A stretch of 64,000 nt of DNA from Myxococcus landrumus (GCF_017301635.1 NZ_CP071091.1:5716001-5780000), one strand, 5' to 3'. Shown: positions 40,342 to 49,272, counted from the stretch's first letter. Numbers and translations are program-made. Notes: generated from the sequence alone by a model not told the origin.

Positions 40342-42585
40342 ATGAGGCGAGTACACCTTCCCTGGGTCGCCGTGCTGTTGTTGGCCCTCACCAGCCTGCC
40401 TTCGCACGTGCTGGCGCAACAGGCCCCTGAAGCACGCGCCGTCGAGCGGCGAATCCAGCTCGTGAAGCTCTGGGGCACCGTTCGCTTCCGCCACCCACAA
40501 GCCCTCGCCAAGCCCGCTGAATGGGACGCGGCGTTCCTCGCGGCGCTGCCCAAGGTCGAAGCGGCGCGGGACGCCCAGTCCTATGCCGCCGCGGTCCAGG
40601 GGATGCTCGCGGCGCTCGGAGACCCGGCCACGCTGGTGGAGCCCGAGACGCCTCCGACCGTCTCGATTCCTCCTCCCACGCTGCGCGCGCTCAAGAGCTG
40701 GGAGAAGGACGTTCTCGTGCTCGACCTGCGCAACCTCCTGGGCCCCGAGGCGCAGTCCGCGTGGACGGAGATGGAGCAGGCGCTCGACGCGGACGCGGCG
40801 AAGGCCCGCGCGGTGGTGCTGGACCTGCGCATGCGAGGGCTCACGCGCTACGGCCTCCCGTGGGTGCTCCCCGCGCTGCTGCCCCACTTCATCGAGGGCG
40901 AGCTGACCGTGCCCGGCACGCGAGAGGTGGCCCACATGGGACTGAAGCCCCAGGACGGCGAGCAGAGCGTCCATGAGACCCACTTCATCGTCTCCGCGAG
41001 CACCCTCGTCGCGGGCACTCCCGGCAAGAAGCCCGCCCTGCTCGTCTTCCTCGTCGACTCGGGCACGGCCCTCGACCTGTCCGTCCTCGCGTTGCAGGCG
41101 CAAGGCAAGGCGCTCCTCGTCGCGGAGGGCCCGCTCGATGACTCCTCCATCAACTTCCAGATTCCGCTCCCCCTGGGCGAGGGCTACCGCGCGATGATGA
41201 GCATCAACGAACCGGTGCTCCCGCTCTCCGCGGACCTGGCGCGCCCCGTCCGGGCCCGCATGGACGGGCCCGACGAGGGGATGCGACAGGCGCTCTCGCT
41301 GGCGACCCGCCCTCCCAAGCGCGGGAGCCTCGCCGCCAGGCCCCTTCGGCCGCTGGCCCCCTGGCGTCCGGAGCCGGCCTACGCCGATGCGCTCTATCCG
41401 TCCCGCGAGCTGCGCATCCTGGCTGGGGCCAAGTTGTGGACAGCGGTGGACTCCTTCTTCGCCTACCCGGACTTGATGGACCAGCCCTGGGAGACTCGCC
41501 TGCCGGCGATTCTCGAGAAGATGGAGAAGGCCCAGAACGCCACCGAGTACGTGCTCGCGCTGGCCGAGGTGGGCACGTGGCTGCGAGACGGACATGTCCA
41601 CGTGAGAGGACACCCCGAGCTCCAGCGGTTCTTCGGCGTCAACGCGCCGCTCTGGGTGACGGACATCGACGGCAAGGCGGTCGTGCTGGACGTGTTCGTT
41701 CCGGAGAGCGTGCCGGGGCTCGCGGTGGGCGACATCATCGAGAAGGTCAACGGAGAGCCCATCGATGAGCGGGCGCGCAAGTTCGCCCCCTACACGTCGG
41801 GCTCCACGCCGGACTTCCATCGGCACGTCACGCTGCGACGCGCGCTCGCGGGGCCGGATGGCTCCGAGGCGCGGCTCACCGTGCGGGATGCGAAGGGCAT
41901 CAAGGAGGTGAAGCTCACCTACAAGCAAGGACAGGGGTTTCCCCCTTCGTCGCGCAAGGAGCCCTTCCAGGTGTTGGAGGGAAACATCGGGCTCGTCGAC
42001 CTCGCCTTGCTGGAGGCGTGGCAGGTGCCGGCCCTGTTCGAGAAGCTCAAGGACACCCGAGGCATCGTGTTCGACCTGCGCAACTATCCGCGCGGGAGCC
42101 TGTGGGCGCTGGCGCCCTATCTCGACGTGAAGGGCTCGCGACCGTTCGCCCTCGGGGAAGCTCCCTTCGTGGGCGGGCTGCACTCCGGCTGGCTGAAGAA
42201 CACGAGCCATGCCTCCACGAGTGCCCCCTTCAAGTATCAAGGACGCACCGTCACGCTGATTGATACGCGCACCATGAGCCAGGCCGAGCACACGGGCCTG
42301 ATGTTGGAGGGCACGGCGGATACGGTCTTCGTGGGCAGCCCGACCGCGGGCGCCAATGGAGACATCACCCATGCGGTGCTGCCCGGAGGGGTTCGCTTCA
42401 CCTTCACCGGCGCGAACATCCGCCATGGCGACGGACGGCAGCTCCAGCGCAAGGGGTTGGAACCCCACGTGAAGCTGCGGCCCACCCTCGCGGGCCTCCG
42501 GGCGGGACGGGACGAGCTGCTGGAGCGCGCCATCCAGATTCTGAAGGAGAAGCCGGCTCAGCCCACCGCCACCCGGCGGGAGTGA
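40342..42585 (+). CDS. S41-peptidase-like exported protein with duplicated domains
   Basis: A 747-residue exported protein with signal peptide 1-25. The first half contains 'VKLWGTVRFRHPQA' and the second 'GAKLWTAVDSFFAYPD', each followed by a similar helical cap, so the N-terminal S41 cap region is duplicated. A PDZ-like segment ('LAVGDIIEKVNGEPIDE') precedes the catalytic-type domain. The likely nucleophile Ser is in 'RTMSQAEHTG'; the usual Lys position in the later loop reads 'VGSPTAGANG' with no Lys, as in some S41 relatives. It probably acts in the periplasm or outside on peptides, but activity is uncertain. Confidence 0.8.
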   Translation: MRRVHLPWVAVLLLALTSLPSHVLAQQAPEARAVERRIQLVKLWGTVRFRHPQALAKPAEWDAAFLAALPKVEAARDAQSYAAAVQGMLAALGDPATLVEPETPPTVSIPPPTLRALKSWEKDVLVLDLRNLLGPEAQSAWTEMEQALDADAAKARAVVLDLRMRGLTRYGLPWVLPALLPHFIEGELTVPGTREVAHMGLKPQDGEQSVHETHFIVSASTLVAGTPGKKPALLVFLVDSGTALDLSVLALQAQGKALLVAEGPLDDSSINFQIPLPLGEGYRAMMSINEPVLPLSADLARPVRARMDGPDEGMRQALSLATRPPKRGSLAARPLRPLAPWRPEPAYADALYPSRELRILAGAKLWTAVDSFFAYPDLMDQPWETRLPAILEKMEKAQNATEYVLALAEVGTWLRDGHVHVRGHPELQRFFGVNAPLWVTDIDGKAVVLDVFVPESVPGLAVGDIIEKVNGEPIDERARKFAPYTSGSTPDFHRHVTLRRALAGPDGSEARLTVRDAKGIKEVKLTYKQGQGFPPSSRKEPFQVLEGNIGLVDLALLEAWQVPALFEKLKDTRGIVFDLRNYPRGSLWALAPYLDVKGSRPFALGEAPFVGGLHSGWLKNTSHASTSAPFKYQGRTVTLIDTRTMSQAEHTGLMLEGTADTVFVGSPTAGANGDITHAVLPGGVRFTFTGANIRHGDGRQLQRKGLEPHVKLRPTLAGLRAGRDELLERAIQILKEKPAQPTATRRE

Positions 42586-42613
42586 ATCCCAGACACCTCA
42601 GGGCAGCACTCCC

Positions 42614-43378
42614 TCACTTGTATTCCTCGACATAGAGGTTGTCGACGAAGGCGGCGGTGTTCGAGGAGGGGGTGCCCAGCCATATCCACAGGCCGAGCCG
42701 CTCTATCGGTATCGCCGCGACGCCGTTCGAGGTCGCGGCGAAGGTCGTCGACACAGACGGCCCCCCCGAAACGCTCGCGGCAAGCGAGCGCGAGGCCTGG
42801 TCGAGACTCCACTGGATGTCCACGGCCTGCCCGCTGGCGATGTTGGACAGGACTCCAGCGGAGGAGAACAGCGGGTAGTTGCCTTCCATGCCGTTCTCGG
42901 TGAACGGGTTCAGAAGCTCGATGCGGGTGGTACTTGCCTGGTAGTTCCCGGCCGAGAAGCCCCCCAGGAAGTCACTCGAGTTCGGGCCGTTGACCGCGCG
43001 CAACCCGATGAAGAGCTGGCCTGTCCCTTCCATGCGAAGGCGCAGGTGGCCGCGAATACTCGCGCCTGCTGTGAACGCGTCGGAGGTGACGATGATGGCG
43101 CGCTTGCGGAAGTCGGGAGCGCTGACGAAGGGTGGCTGCGGCGTGATGCGAAGTCGCCGCCCGCCCGCGGGGTCGGCCACGACAACGGACGTTGTCTGTG
43201 TTGATGAATAAGAGGCCAGCACATCGTTCGGCGGACTTGGTGCCGGGAAGGTGGCTGGCGCCGCCCCGAGCGCGTCCTGTTCGAACGTGACATCCATCCG
43301 CGACATCGTCTTGCACCCGGCTCCCGACAGGACAACCACAGCCATGAGCCAGGCCCCCCCACCCGTTCCCTTCGTCAT
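42614..43378 (-). CDS. Hypothetical lipoprotein
   Basis: A 254-residue exported protein with lipobox 'LSGAGC' (Cys 22). The rest is beta-rich with segments such as 'GHLRLRMEGTGQLFIGLRAV' and 'ERLGLWIWLGTPSSNTAAFVDNLYVEEY', resembling a concanavalin/laminin-type jelly roll that may bind carbohydrate. No catalytic motif was seen. The ATG at 43378 has AGGAGG nine bases before it. It is convergent with the S41-like gene, whose stop lies 28 bp away. Confidence 0.72.
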   Translation of the reverse strand: MTKGTGGGAWLMAVVVLSGAGCKTMSRMDVTFEQDALGAAPATFPAPSPPNDVLASYSSTQTTSVVVADPAGGRRLRITPQPPFVSAPDFRKRAIIVTSDAFTAGASIRGHLRLRMEGTGQLFIGLRAVNGPNSSDFLGGFSAGNYQASTTRIELLNPFTENGMEGNYPLFSSAGVLSNIASGQAVDIQWSLDQASRSLAASVSGGPSVSTTFAATSNGVAAIPIERLGLWIWLGTPSSNTAAFVDNLYVEEYK

Positions 43379-43717
43379 CCGAATCCTCCTTTTCCGATGA
43401 GGCGATTCGTCAAAGGAACACCGTCCCTTCTGCCCTGACGACCTGGACAAGGTGAGGCGAATTTCGGACGTGGGCTCACGCACTGTCGACGCCCGGGACG
43501 TCGAAGCGTCGCGTGGGTGACACGCCCTGACACGGGAATCCGCCTGTGTCCGCACGCTCAGCGCCACGGGGACGACCGTGTGGCACGACGCCTCACCGGA
43601 CCGCGTGAGTTCAAGCGCAAGAACCGGAGTTCAAACCAGACAGCCCTCGACTACTTCCTGTCCACGTCATCGAGCAGTTCGGTGACATCTCGACGTGGAT
43701 GAAAGGACGCTCTCCAA
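43379..43717. promoter_or_regulatory. Divergent intergenic region
   Basis: 339 bp between the lipoprotein gene (leftward) and the SnoaL-like gene (rightward). It should hold both promoters. Codon bias is weak in every frame and no gene or clear repeat was found. Confidence 0.4.
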
Positions 43718-44167
43718 ATGGGCAAAGAGAATGAGAACAAGGCCGTCGTGGGTCGCTGGTTCACCGAGTTCTGGGGGAAGAGCGTGAACCTCGCGGTCGT
43801 GGATGAAATCGCCGCGCCAGACATGCTGCTCAAGTATTCGCTTCACGAGCCGCGTCGTGGCCGCGCCGACATCAAGGCGTTCATGACCGATTTCCGCGCC
43901 GCGTTCCCCGACCTCAATTTCTGGGGAACGGCCGCGCTCATCGCCGAGGGCGACTACGTCGTCGGTCAGTGGGAAGGCGGCGGCACGCATACGGGGCCGG
44001 CCTTCAATGACTTCCTGCTCGGTGGTCTCCCCACCGCGACGGGCCGCAAGATGCACTTCACCGGGACAACCGTGCTGAAGGTCCTCAATGGCAAGATTGT
44101 CGAAGAGATTGGCTTGGACGACGGCCTCACCGCCATGACCCAGCTCCAGCTCATCAAGAAGGCCTGA
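43718..44167 (+). CDS. SnoaL-like / ester cyclase family protein
   Basis: A 149-residue protein of the NTF2-like SnoaL fold: 'NKAVVGRWFTEFWGKSVNLAVVDEIAAPDMLL', 'GRADIKAFMTDFRAAFPDLNF' and 'DYVVGQWEGGGTHTGPAF' are the fold's typical helix-strand pattern. Members catalyse aldol cyclisations, isomerisations or have no enzymatic role. No polyketide genes are nearby, so the role is open. It is not secreted. A hairpin at 44217-44245 closes the gene. Confidence 0.8.
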   Translation: MGKENENKAVVGRWFTEFWGKSVNLAVVDEIAAPDMLLKYSLHEPRRGRADIKAFMTDFRAAFPDLNFWGTAALIAEGDYVVGQWEGGGTHTGPAFNDFLLGGLPTATGRKMHFTGTTVLKVLNGKIVEEIGLDDGLTAMTQLQLIKKA

Positions 44168-44216
44168 CCTCGTCCCGCGCCGGCGCGGTCAGGCAGGCGC
44201 ACACCTGAGAAGCATC

Positions 44217-44245
44217 GAGGCTCGCCCGAATCCTGGGCGGGCCTC
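44217..44245. terminator. Bidirectional terminator-like hairpin
   Basis: GAGGCTCGCCC (44217-44227) can pair with GGGCGGGCCTC (44235-44245) through an 11-bp stem with one mismatch and a seven-base loop, followed by a T-richer stretch. It lies between the convergent SnoaL-like and Ada-zinc-domain genes. Confidence 0.7.
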
Positions 44246-44268
44246 ACTTGTTCTCGTGCAGGTTCCGG

Positions 44269-44532
44269 TCACCTCGACGACTTCCACCGCGCATACTCCG
44301 CGGGCATGCACACCGCGCACGGCCGATAGCCCGCGACGATGGCCGTGGCTTCGTCGCGGAAGAAGACCCGGTGCTTCACGTAACCTCCGCGTGCGATGGC
44401 TTGCAGCGCCGCGCGACAATCGAGCCGGCCGTAGAGCCGGCCCGCGCGATGACCACCGAGGGAGCCAGGCACGGGACTCGGATACGGCTTTCCGTCACGA
44501 CCTATCAGCGTCCAGGTGCGTTCTCGCGCCAC
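44269..44532 (-). CDS. Small protein with Ada-type metal-binding domain
   Basis: An 87-residue protein. From residue 33 on ('YGRLDCRAALQAIARGGYVKHRVFFRDEATAIVAGYRPCAVCMP') it matches the Ada N-terminal zinc-domain fold. It keeps C39, C72 and C75, but the position matching the second Ada cysteine is L43. The canonical site has four Cys, so metal binding or methyl transfer may differ. It lies 80 bp downstream of the full Ada-type gene on the same strand. It may be a stand-alone DNA-damage or metal sensor; no function is proven for such proteins. Confidence 0.75.
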   Translation of the reverse strand: MARERTWTLIGRDGKPYPSPVPGSLGGHRAGRLYGRLDCRAALQAIARGGYVKHRVFFRDEATAIVAGYRPCAVCMPAEYARWKSSR

Positions 44533-44612
44533 GGCCTGTCACCGAGGTCCGGCGAGAGGTTGCGCGCGAGGAACCTGGTCCGCGTGGAGGAGCCATGGAG
44601 CGCTGAGCACCC

Positions 44613-45701
44613 TCATGCGTCCGTCTGGGCCTCTGTTTCACGCTGAAGGAGCTCGCGCTTGCGCTCCACGCCCCAGCGGTAACCCGAGATGTCTCCGTCA
44701 CGACGGACCACGCGGTGACAGGGGATGGCCACCGCGATGCGATTGGCGCCACAGGCCTTCGCGACCGCACGCACCGCCCTCGGCGCGCCGATGCGTTCGG
44801 CGATCTCCGCGTAGCTCACCGTCGCCCCCGCCGGAATCTCTCGGAGCGCCCGCCACACTCGCCCCTGGAAGGCCGTGCCGCGAACATCGAGCGGAAGGTT
44901 CAGTCCCAAGGAAGGCGCTTCGATGAAGCCCACCACCTGCGCGACGAGGTGCTCGAACTGCTCGTCCCCACCCACCAACTCCGCCTTGGGGAACTGATCT
45001 TGAAGCTCTCGGACGAGCCGGTCGGGCTCGTCACCCATCAAAATCGCACAGATTCCACGAAGGCTTTGGGCCACCAGCACCGCCCCCAGCGTGCACTGCC
45101 CGACGGCGAAGCGGATCGCGAGCCCCGGTGCACCCGCGCGATAGTCTCGGGCTCGCATGCCGAGGATTCCATCCGACGCCTCGTAGAAGCGGCTGCTGGA
45201 GCCATAGCCTGCTTCGTAGATGGCAGTCGTCACGGAGCCATCCTTGGTGGCCGAGAGTTCCTCACGGAGCCTCTTGGCTCGCGCCGTGGCCGCGTACTCC
45301 TTGGGCGTGAGGCCCGTCTCCGCCTTGAAGACCCTGTGAAAGTGGAACGGGCTCATGCCGACGTCGGCCGCCAGCTCATCGAGCGGGGGCCCTCCCTCCG
45401 ACGTTTCGATTCGCCGGCAGCTCGCCGCGACGAGGCTCGCCCGCTCGGCGGCCGCGCTCGTCTGGTCACGCTGATGGCGGCGGCTCGGGCGGTATCCCGC
45501 GGCCTCGGCGGCCTGCGCCGAGTCGAAGAACTCGACATTCTCGCGGCGAGGAAGGCGCGCCGATGAGCTCGGGCGGCAATAGACACCTGTGGTCGCAACG
45601 GCATACACGAACGAGGTATCAGCCCGTGCATCACGAGCGAGGACGGCCTCCCACCGCGCGTCATCGCTCGCGAAGGACCTGGTCGGATTGTGCGTCGTCA
45701 T
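44613..45701 (-). CDS. ada: Ada-type AraC regulator fused to O6-methylguanine-DNA methyltransferase, with degenerate N-terminal zinc site
   Basis: A 362-residue three-domain protein: Ada N-domain (1-80), AraC helix-turn-helix (about 85-190, 'FHFHRVFKAETGLTPKEYAATARAKR'), and methyltransferase domain with acceptor Cys in 'IPCHRVVR' near 328. The N-domain keeps C42 in 'TTGVYCRPS', but the other three canonical zinc cysteines are S46, S73 and H76 ('RPSRRH'). Methyl-phosphotriester sensing should therefore be lost or changed, while base repair looks intact. The ATG at 45701 gives the usual N-terminus. It lies downstream of the hydrolase gene on the same strand. Confidence 0.88.
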   Translation of the reverse strand: MTTHNPTRSFASDDARWEAVLARDARADTSFVYAVATTGVYCRPSSSARLPRRENVEFFDSAQAAEAAGYRPSRRHQRDQTSAAAERASLVAASCRRIETSEGGPPLDELAADVGMSPFHFHRVFKAETGLTPKEYAATARAKRLREELSATKDGSVTTAIYEAGYGSSSRFYEASDGILGMRARDYRAGAPGLAIRFAVGQCTLGAVLVAQSLRGICAILMGDEPDRLVRELQDQFPKAELVGGDEQFEHLVAQVVGFIEAPSLGLNLPLDVRGTAFQGRVWRALREIPAGATVSYAEIAERIGAPRAVRAVAKACGANRIAVAIPCHRVVRRDGDISGYRWGVERKRELLQRETEAQTDA

Positions 45702-45767
45702 GCCTGAAGCTGTAGCTCCGGCCCCAGGCGCAAGCACTCCGCTTCTTGCTGCCAATCTTGACTGGGT

Positions 45768-46574
45768 TCACATCAGGGAGCGGATGGCCTCCGCGACACC
45801 AGGCCACTCCCGCGAGCGGGGGTCGACAATCTCGAAGTGACCCGCCCCCGCGAGACTGACCGCGCGCACGTCATCCCCCAATGAGCGGCCGCGCACACAG
45901 AAGTCCTCGCTCATCGCCACGGGGACCGTGTCGTCCTCCACGCCGTGGATGAGCACCTGCGGCAGGCCGAGCGGTTGGAGCGCGGAGGGCGAGGCCAGCG
46001 AGTAGGGCACGGGGAGCGCCTCGGGCGTGCCTCCCATGAAGGACTCCACGACACCGTCACTCAATCGCAGCTCATGCGCACGCGGCAACTGAGACACCGC
46101 CGCCAGCGCCACGACACCGCGAGGCCGCAGCGGGTTGCCGCGACACAACACTCCACGACCGGGCAGCCTGTGCCGCGCCCCCAGCCACAACGCGAGATGA
46201 CCTCCAGCCGAGTGGCCCATGAAGACCACTCGCGACAGGTCCAGCGAATGCGCCCCCGCGAGCGCACGCAGATGGTCCGCGCCGAGCGCGACATCCTCGA
46301 ACGTGCCCGGAAAGCCTCCGCCCTCGTGGCCAATGCGGCGGAACTCCAAGCTCCACGTCGCGAAGCCGCTCGCCGTCAGCGCGGCACACGCGTGCCCCAT
46401 GTACGCGAGGTCGTATTTCGCGCGCCAGAAGCCCCCATGAACGACCACCACCACCGGATGCGGCCCGGGGCCCGAAGGAAGCCGCAGCTCCCCGAAGTGA
46501 TGCGGCCCGGGGCCATAGGCGATGCGTGCGTCGGGAGCGGGAGACGGCTCGTCGAGAACCCACAGGGAGGACAT
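45768..46574 (-). CDS. Alpha/beta hydrolase, kynurenine-formamidase/esterase-like
   Basis: A 268-residue alpha/beta hydrolase. 'VVHGGFWRAKYD' is the oxyanion HGGxW motif, 'FMGHSAGGHLALW' holds the nucleophile Ser, and 'HGVEDDTVP' and 'GAGHFEIV' supply the acid and His. HGGxW hydrolases include kynurenine formamidase, the step before kynureninase/monooxygenase. A place in the same pathway as the operon at 32.5-39.3 kb is thus possible but not shown; generic esterases share these motifs. The ATG at 46574 begins 'MSSLWVLDE'. The upstream gene is an acetamidase/formamidase homologue, 53 bp away. Confidence 0.8.
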   Translation of the reverse strand: MSSLWVLDEPSPAPDARIAYGPGPHHFGELRLPSGPGPHPVVVVVHGGFWRAKYDLAYMGHACAALTASGFATWSLEFRRIGHEGGGFPGTFEDVALGADHLRALAGAHSLDLSRVVFMGHSAGGHLALWLGARHRLPGRGVLCRGNPLRPRGVVALAAVSQLPRAHELRLSDGVVESFMGGTPEALPVPYSLASPSALQPLGLPQVLIHGVEDDTVPVAMSEDFCVRGRSLGDDVRAVSLAGAGHFEIVDPRSREWPGVAEAIRSLM

Positions 46575-46627
46575 GCGGGCATCCTGAGAACAGCCCCGCC
46601 TCGGGGGCAAGCCTTGCCGTGAGCGCC

Positions 46628-47950
46628 CTACTTCGCCTCTCGCCGCAGCTTCGCCAGCCGCGCCTTGTCGAGCTTCGCGACGACCCCGACGCTGCGCCCC
46701 GCCAGGTTGGCGACGACGTACTGCACGCTGCTGCCCAGCACCTGCGCGCTCTCCGAGAGCGTCAGCCCGTAGTCCTGCTCCAGCCACTGCGTCATGCCGC
46801 TCGTCGCCGACCGCAGCGCGTCATCCAGCGAGCCGGCCTGCCCGAGCACCATCAGGTGCGTGGGAGACTCCACCCTCGGCATCGACGGCGCCTTGCCACG
46901 CACCACCTCCACGGTGAGCTCGACCTCCATGGAGGTCTCCAGCGCGTACTGCGACGTCTCTCCATCGCCCTGCGCGGCATGGGCATCCCCGAAGTAGAGC
47001 AGCGCCCCCGGCTGGTAGACGGGAAGGGAGACGGTGTTCCCCTCCACCACCTCGTTGAAGTCCATGTTCCCGCCGAAGCGCCCCGTGTCCCCCGTCGAGA
47101 AGGCAGGCAGACCGAAGTCCGGTGCCACCGCCAGCCCTCCGAGCATGGGCTTCAACGGCACCGTGAAATCCTTGAGCCGCTCCGTCGGCGACTCGGGGCT
47201 CGCGACACCTCGCTCCAGGTCCAGCTTCCAGCGCACGGGCTTCCCCAGCTCCGCCGCCTTCGCCGCCAGCGCGGGCGTAAGCGCCCGACCGACGATGCTG
47301 TCCAGGCTGTCCGCATGGCGCCGGTTCAACCGCAGGCGCTTCAGGTGGATGACCAGCATGTCCCCCGCACGCGCGTCGGCGATGAAGAACGGCCCCGTCT
47401 GCGGATTGCCGAAGAGCGCCCGAGTGACGCCGTGCTCATCCACGCCCCCGGAATCGAGCGTCGTCGTCTTCAACGTGTCCCCCGACCAGAGCGTGAGGAC
47501 CGGCTCACGGGTCGCGGAGAATTCGTTGGAGTAGGTCGTCGGCTTGAAGTCATGCCGGCGCGGCGGCCCGGCGGGACGCTCGGGAATCCGCCGCGCGGTG
47601 AACGGATGCTTCACCCGGGCCTTCGGGGTGTTGGTGTCGGGCATGTCCGCGATGCCCCTCAGCGTGTCCCCACTCACCTTGCCGGTGTAGATCGACTGGA
47701 CCTTGTTCGCGTCCGTGACGACGAAGCGGACATCACTGCCCGAACGCTCGCCCTCCACCCCTTCCCCATCCAGGTCTCCGCCCAGCCGCTTGCCCGTCCG
47801 CTCCAGCGTGAGGCTCTGCTGAAGCGCATTGCCCCACAGGTCCGTCGTCACGACCCAGGACTCCTTCACGGGAGTCTGCGCGAACGCCACGGCGGGGACA
47901 CAAACCAGGAACAGCCACAGGAGATGTCGGAGCATGAAGGAGCCCACCAT
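46628..47950 (-). CDS. Exported acetamidase/formamidase family protein
   Basis: A 440-residue protein with an N-terminal signal peptide ('LLWLFLVCVPAVAFAQ') and an acetamidase/formamidase-fold body. 'TLDSGGVDEHG', 'GGNMDFNEVVEGNTVSLPVY' and 'LLYFGDAHAAQGDGE' are the conserved segments of that family, including the metal/active-site residues. The enzymes hydrolyse short amides such as formamide to ammonia and acid. Export is unusual for a nitrogen-scavenging amidase. Starts at 47950 and 47935 both precede the signal; neither has a strong ribosome binding site. It is followed by the kynurenine-formamidase-like gene. Confidence 0.85.
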   Translation of the reverse strand: MVGSFMLRHLLWLFLVCVPAVAFAQTPVKESWVVTTDLWGNALQQSLTLERTGKRLGGDLDGEGVEGERSGSDVRFVVTDANKVQSIYTGKVSGDTLRGIADMPDTNTPKARVKHPFTARRIPERPAGPPRRHDFKPTTYSNEFSATREPVLTLWSGDTLKTTTLDSGGVDEHGVTRALFGNPQTGPFFIADARAGDMLVIHLKRLRLNRRHADSLDSIVGRALTPALAAKAAELGKPVRWKLDLERGVASPESPTERLKDFTVPLKPMLGGLAVAPDFGLPAFSTGDTGRFGGNMDFNEVVEGNTVSLPVYQPGALLYFGDAHAAQGDGETSQYALETSMEVELTVEVVRGKAPSMPRVESPTHLMVLGQAGSLDDALRSATSGMTQWLEQDYGLTLSESAQVLGSSVQYVVANLAGRSVGVVAKLDKARLAKLRREAK

Positions 47951-48138
47951 GGCATCCGGAGCCAGCTCGAGCTACGGAGCGCTCTCGGGTCAACGCTCAA
48001 GACGTGTTCTCGCCGCCAATCATTTGGCCTCCCTCTTTTTTCCGAGGGCATGGGCGAAGGGTTCGAAGACGGAACACCTGTCCTGGTTCAATGGCCCCAG
48101 ACTCGTCACCTCGAGCAATCGAGCCACGGCGCGAGCGC

Positions 48139-48975
48139 TCAAGCGCGAAGAGACTCATCGCGGCGCAACACCCCATCCGCGGCCTCGACATCCAAGGTCA
48201 TGGCGCGGCCTTCCCCCGTGAGGATATCCGCCCGCAGGTGCGCGTGAAGCACCTCCGGAGTCGCATCGGCCTCCAGCCGCACGCCCGCACTCACCTCCGC
48301 GTGGACAGTGTGGTCCCACGCCACGAGCAACCCCGCCCGCAGCCCGCCCTCCACCACCAGCCGGTAGTCATTGCGCCAGGCCAGGAGCGAGTCGGAGACC
48401 TCCAGCCGTCCGCCGATGGTGACAGCGCCCATGGTGCACAGCCGCGTCGTCGTCAGCGAGCCACCGACCGCGATGACGGAGCCCGGCTCGTCGTCGAGCG
48501 TCGTGCCGCCCACCTGGACATCGCCCGTACACAGCAGCCATGCCCCCTCGTCGACCGTGAGGGAGCCTTCGACCTTGAGATTCCCCGGCACCCAGAACGG
48601 ACTGGGGACCGCATCCTCCCGGTGGTTGGAGATGACCAGGTCACCGGGAACCGTGGCCAGCCGGCTCGGAGCGCCATACAGGTGGATGGCGAGCTTCATG
48701 AGCGCGAAGGCGCTGCCCTCATCACCGAAGACATCCCGCCCATGGGCTGGAGCGGCGTAGAGGCGCGCCAGCAGCTCCTCGAACGTGGGCGGCGTGGGCT
48801 CATGGAGCAGGCACCGCGACAGCCGCTCGCCCTCCGGAGGTGTCACCGCGACGAAACGCCCGGCCAGGAGCTCCTCGACGACGGCTCGGACAGCCGGGAC
48901 CAGTGCTTCACGCGAGAGGGGATGTGAACGCGGCGGCGCGGACAAGGCGAACTCCACGAGACGAGGTGCGCGCAC
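48139..48975 (-). CDS. Hypothetical protein with C-terminal beta-solenoid-like region
   Basis: A 278-residue soluble protein. The first 100 residues are helical. From about 105 on, short strand-turn units repeat ('GDLVISNHRED', 'GNLKVEGSLTVDEG', 'GDVQVGGTTLDDE', 'GSLTTTRLCTMGAVTIGGRLEV'), which suggests a right-handed beta-helix similar to bactofilin-like or polymer-forming proteins. It lacks the bactofilin termini, so I do not call it one. The GTG at 48975 is the furthest start; an in-frame GTG at 48957 is an alternative. Neighbouring genes give no clue to its function. Confidence 0.65.
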   Translation of the reverse strand: MRAPRLVEFALSAPPRSHPLSREALVPAVRAVVEELLAGRFVAVTPPEGERLSRCLLHEPTPPTFEELLARLYAAPAHGRDVFGDEGSAFALMKLAIHLYGAPSRLATVPGDLVISNHREDAVPSPFWVPGNLKVEGSLTVDEGAWLLCTGDVQVGGTTLDDEPGSVIAVGGSLTTTRLCTMGAVTIGGRLEVSDSLLAWRNDYRLVVEGGLRAGLLVAWDHTVHAEVSAGVRLEADATPEVLHAHLRADILTGEGRAMTLDVEAADGVLRRDESLRA

Positions 48976-49272
48976 CAGGGTACGCCGGGCCCCAGCACAG
49001 CAGCCCCAGGAAGCACCCGCCCGCCCCCTCCCCCCTGTCCATGACCCCGCCGGGCAGGCGGCCGTTCAGCGCCTCCGGATGTCCAGTAGGTGTCACTCCG
49101 AGCCCCCCGCACATGCCTTGGAGTGTTACCGAGCGGGCCTTAAATCTTCGTGACTCCATTTTTATATTTGTCCGCCGGAGATTTAGACTTGATTTCAAAT
49201 CCCCAGATGTAAATTCTGTGCCCACGGAGTTGCTGCCGCCGCGATGGCGCGCACGGCCAGGGAGGCACGGAT
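48976..49272. promoter_or_regulatory. glnA upstream region with AT-rich island
   Basis: 297 bp before the glutamine synthetase gene. The stretch at about 49140-49220 is far richer in A and T than the rest of the window and is the likely promoter. TTGATT (49189-49194) and TAAATT (49210-49215) are a possible -35/-10 pair, but the 15-base spacer is short. No sigma-54 consensus was found. Confidence 0.45.

Noticed and set aside
45768..46574. Firm assignment of the HGGxW hydrolase as kynurenine formamidase
   Set aside because: The motif is shared with general esterases, and the gene is 6 kb from the kynurenine operon and on the opposite strand.
48139..48975. Calling the beta-solenoid-like protein a bactofilin
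   Set aside because: Length and termini do not fit; only the repeat rhythm is similar.
49120..49272. Sigma-54 promoter or riboswitch before glnA
   Set aside because: No TGGCAC-N5-TTGC match and no recognisable riboswitch structure; only an AT-rich island is evident.
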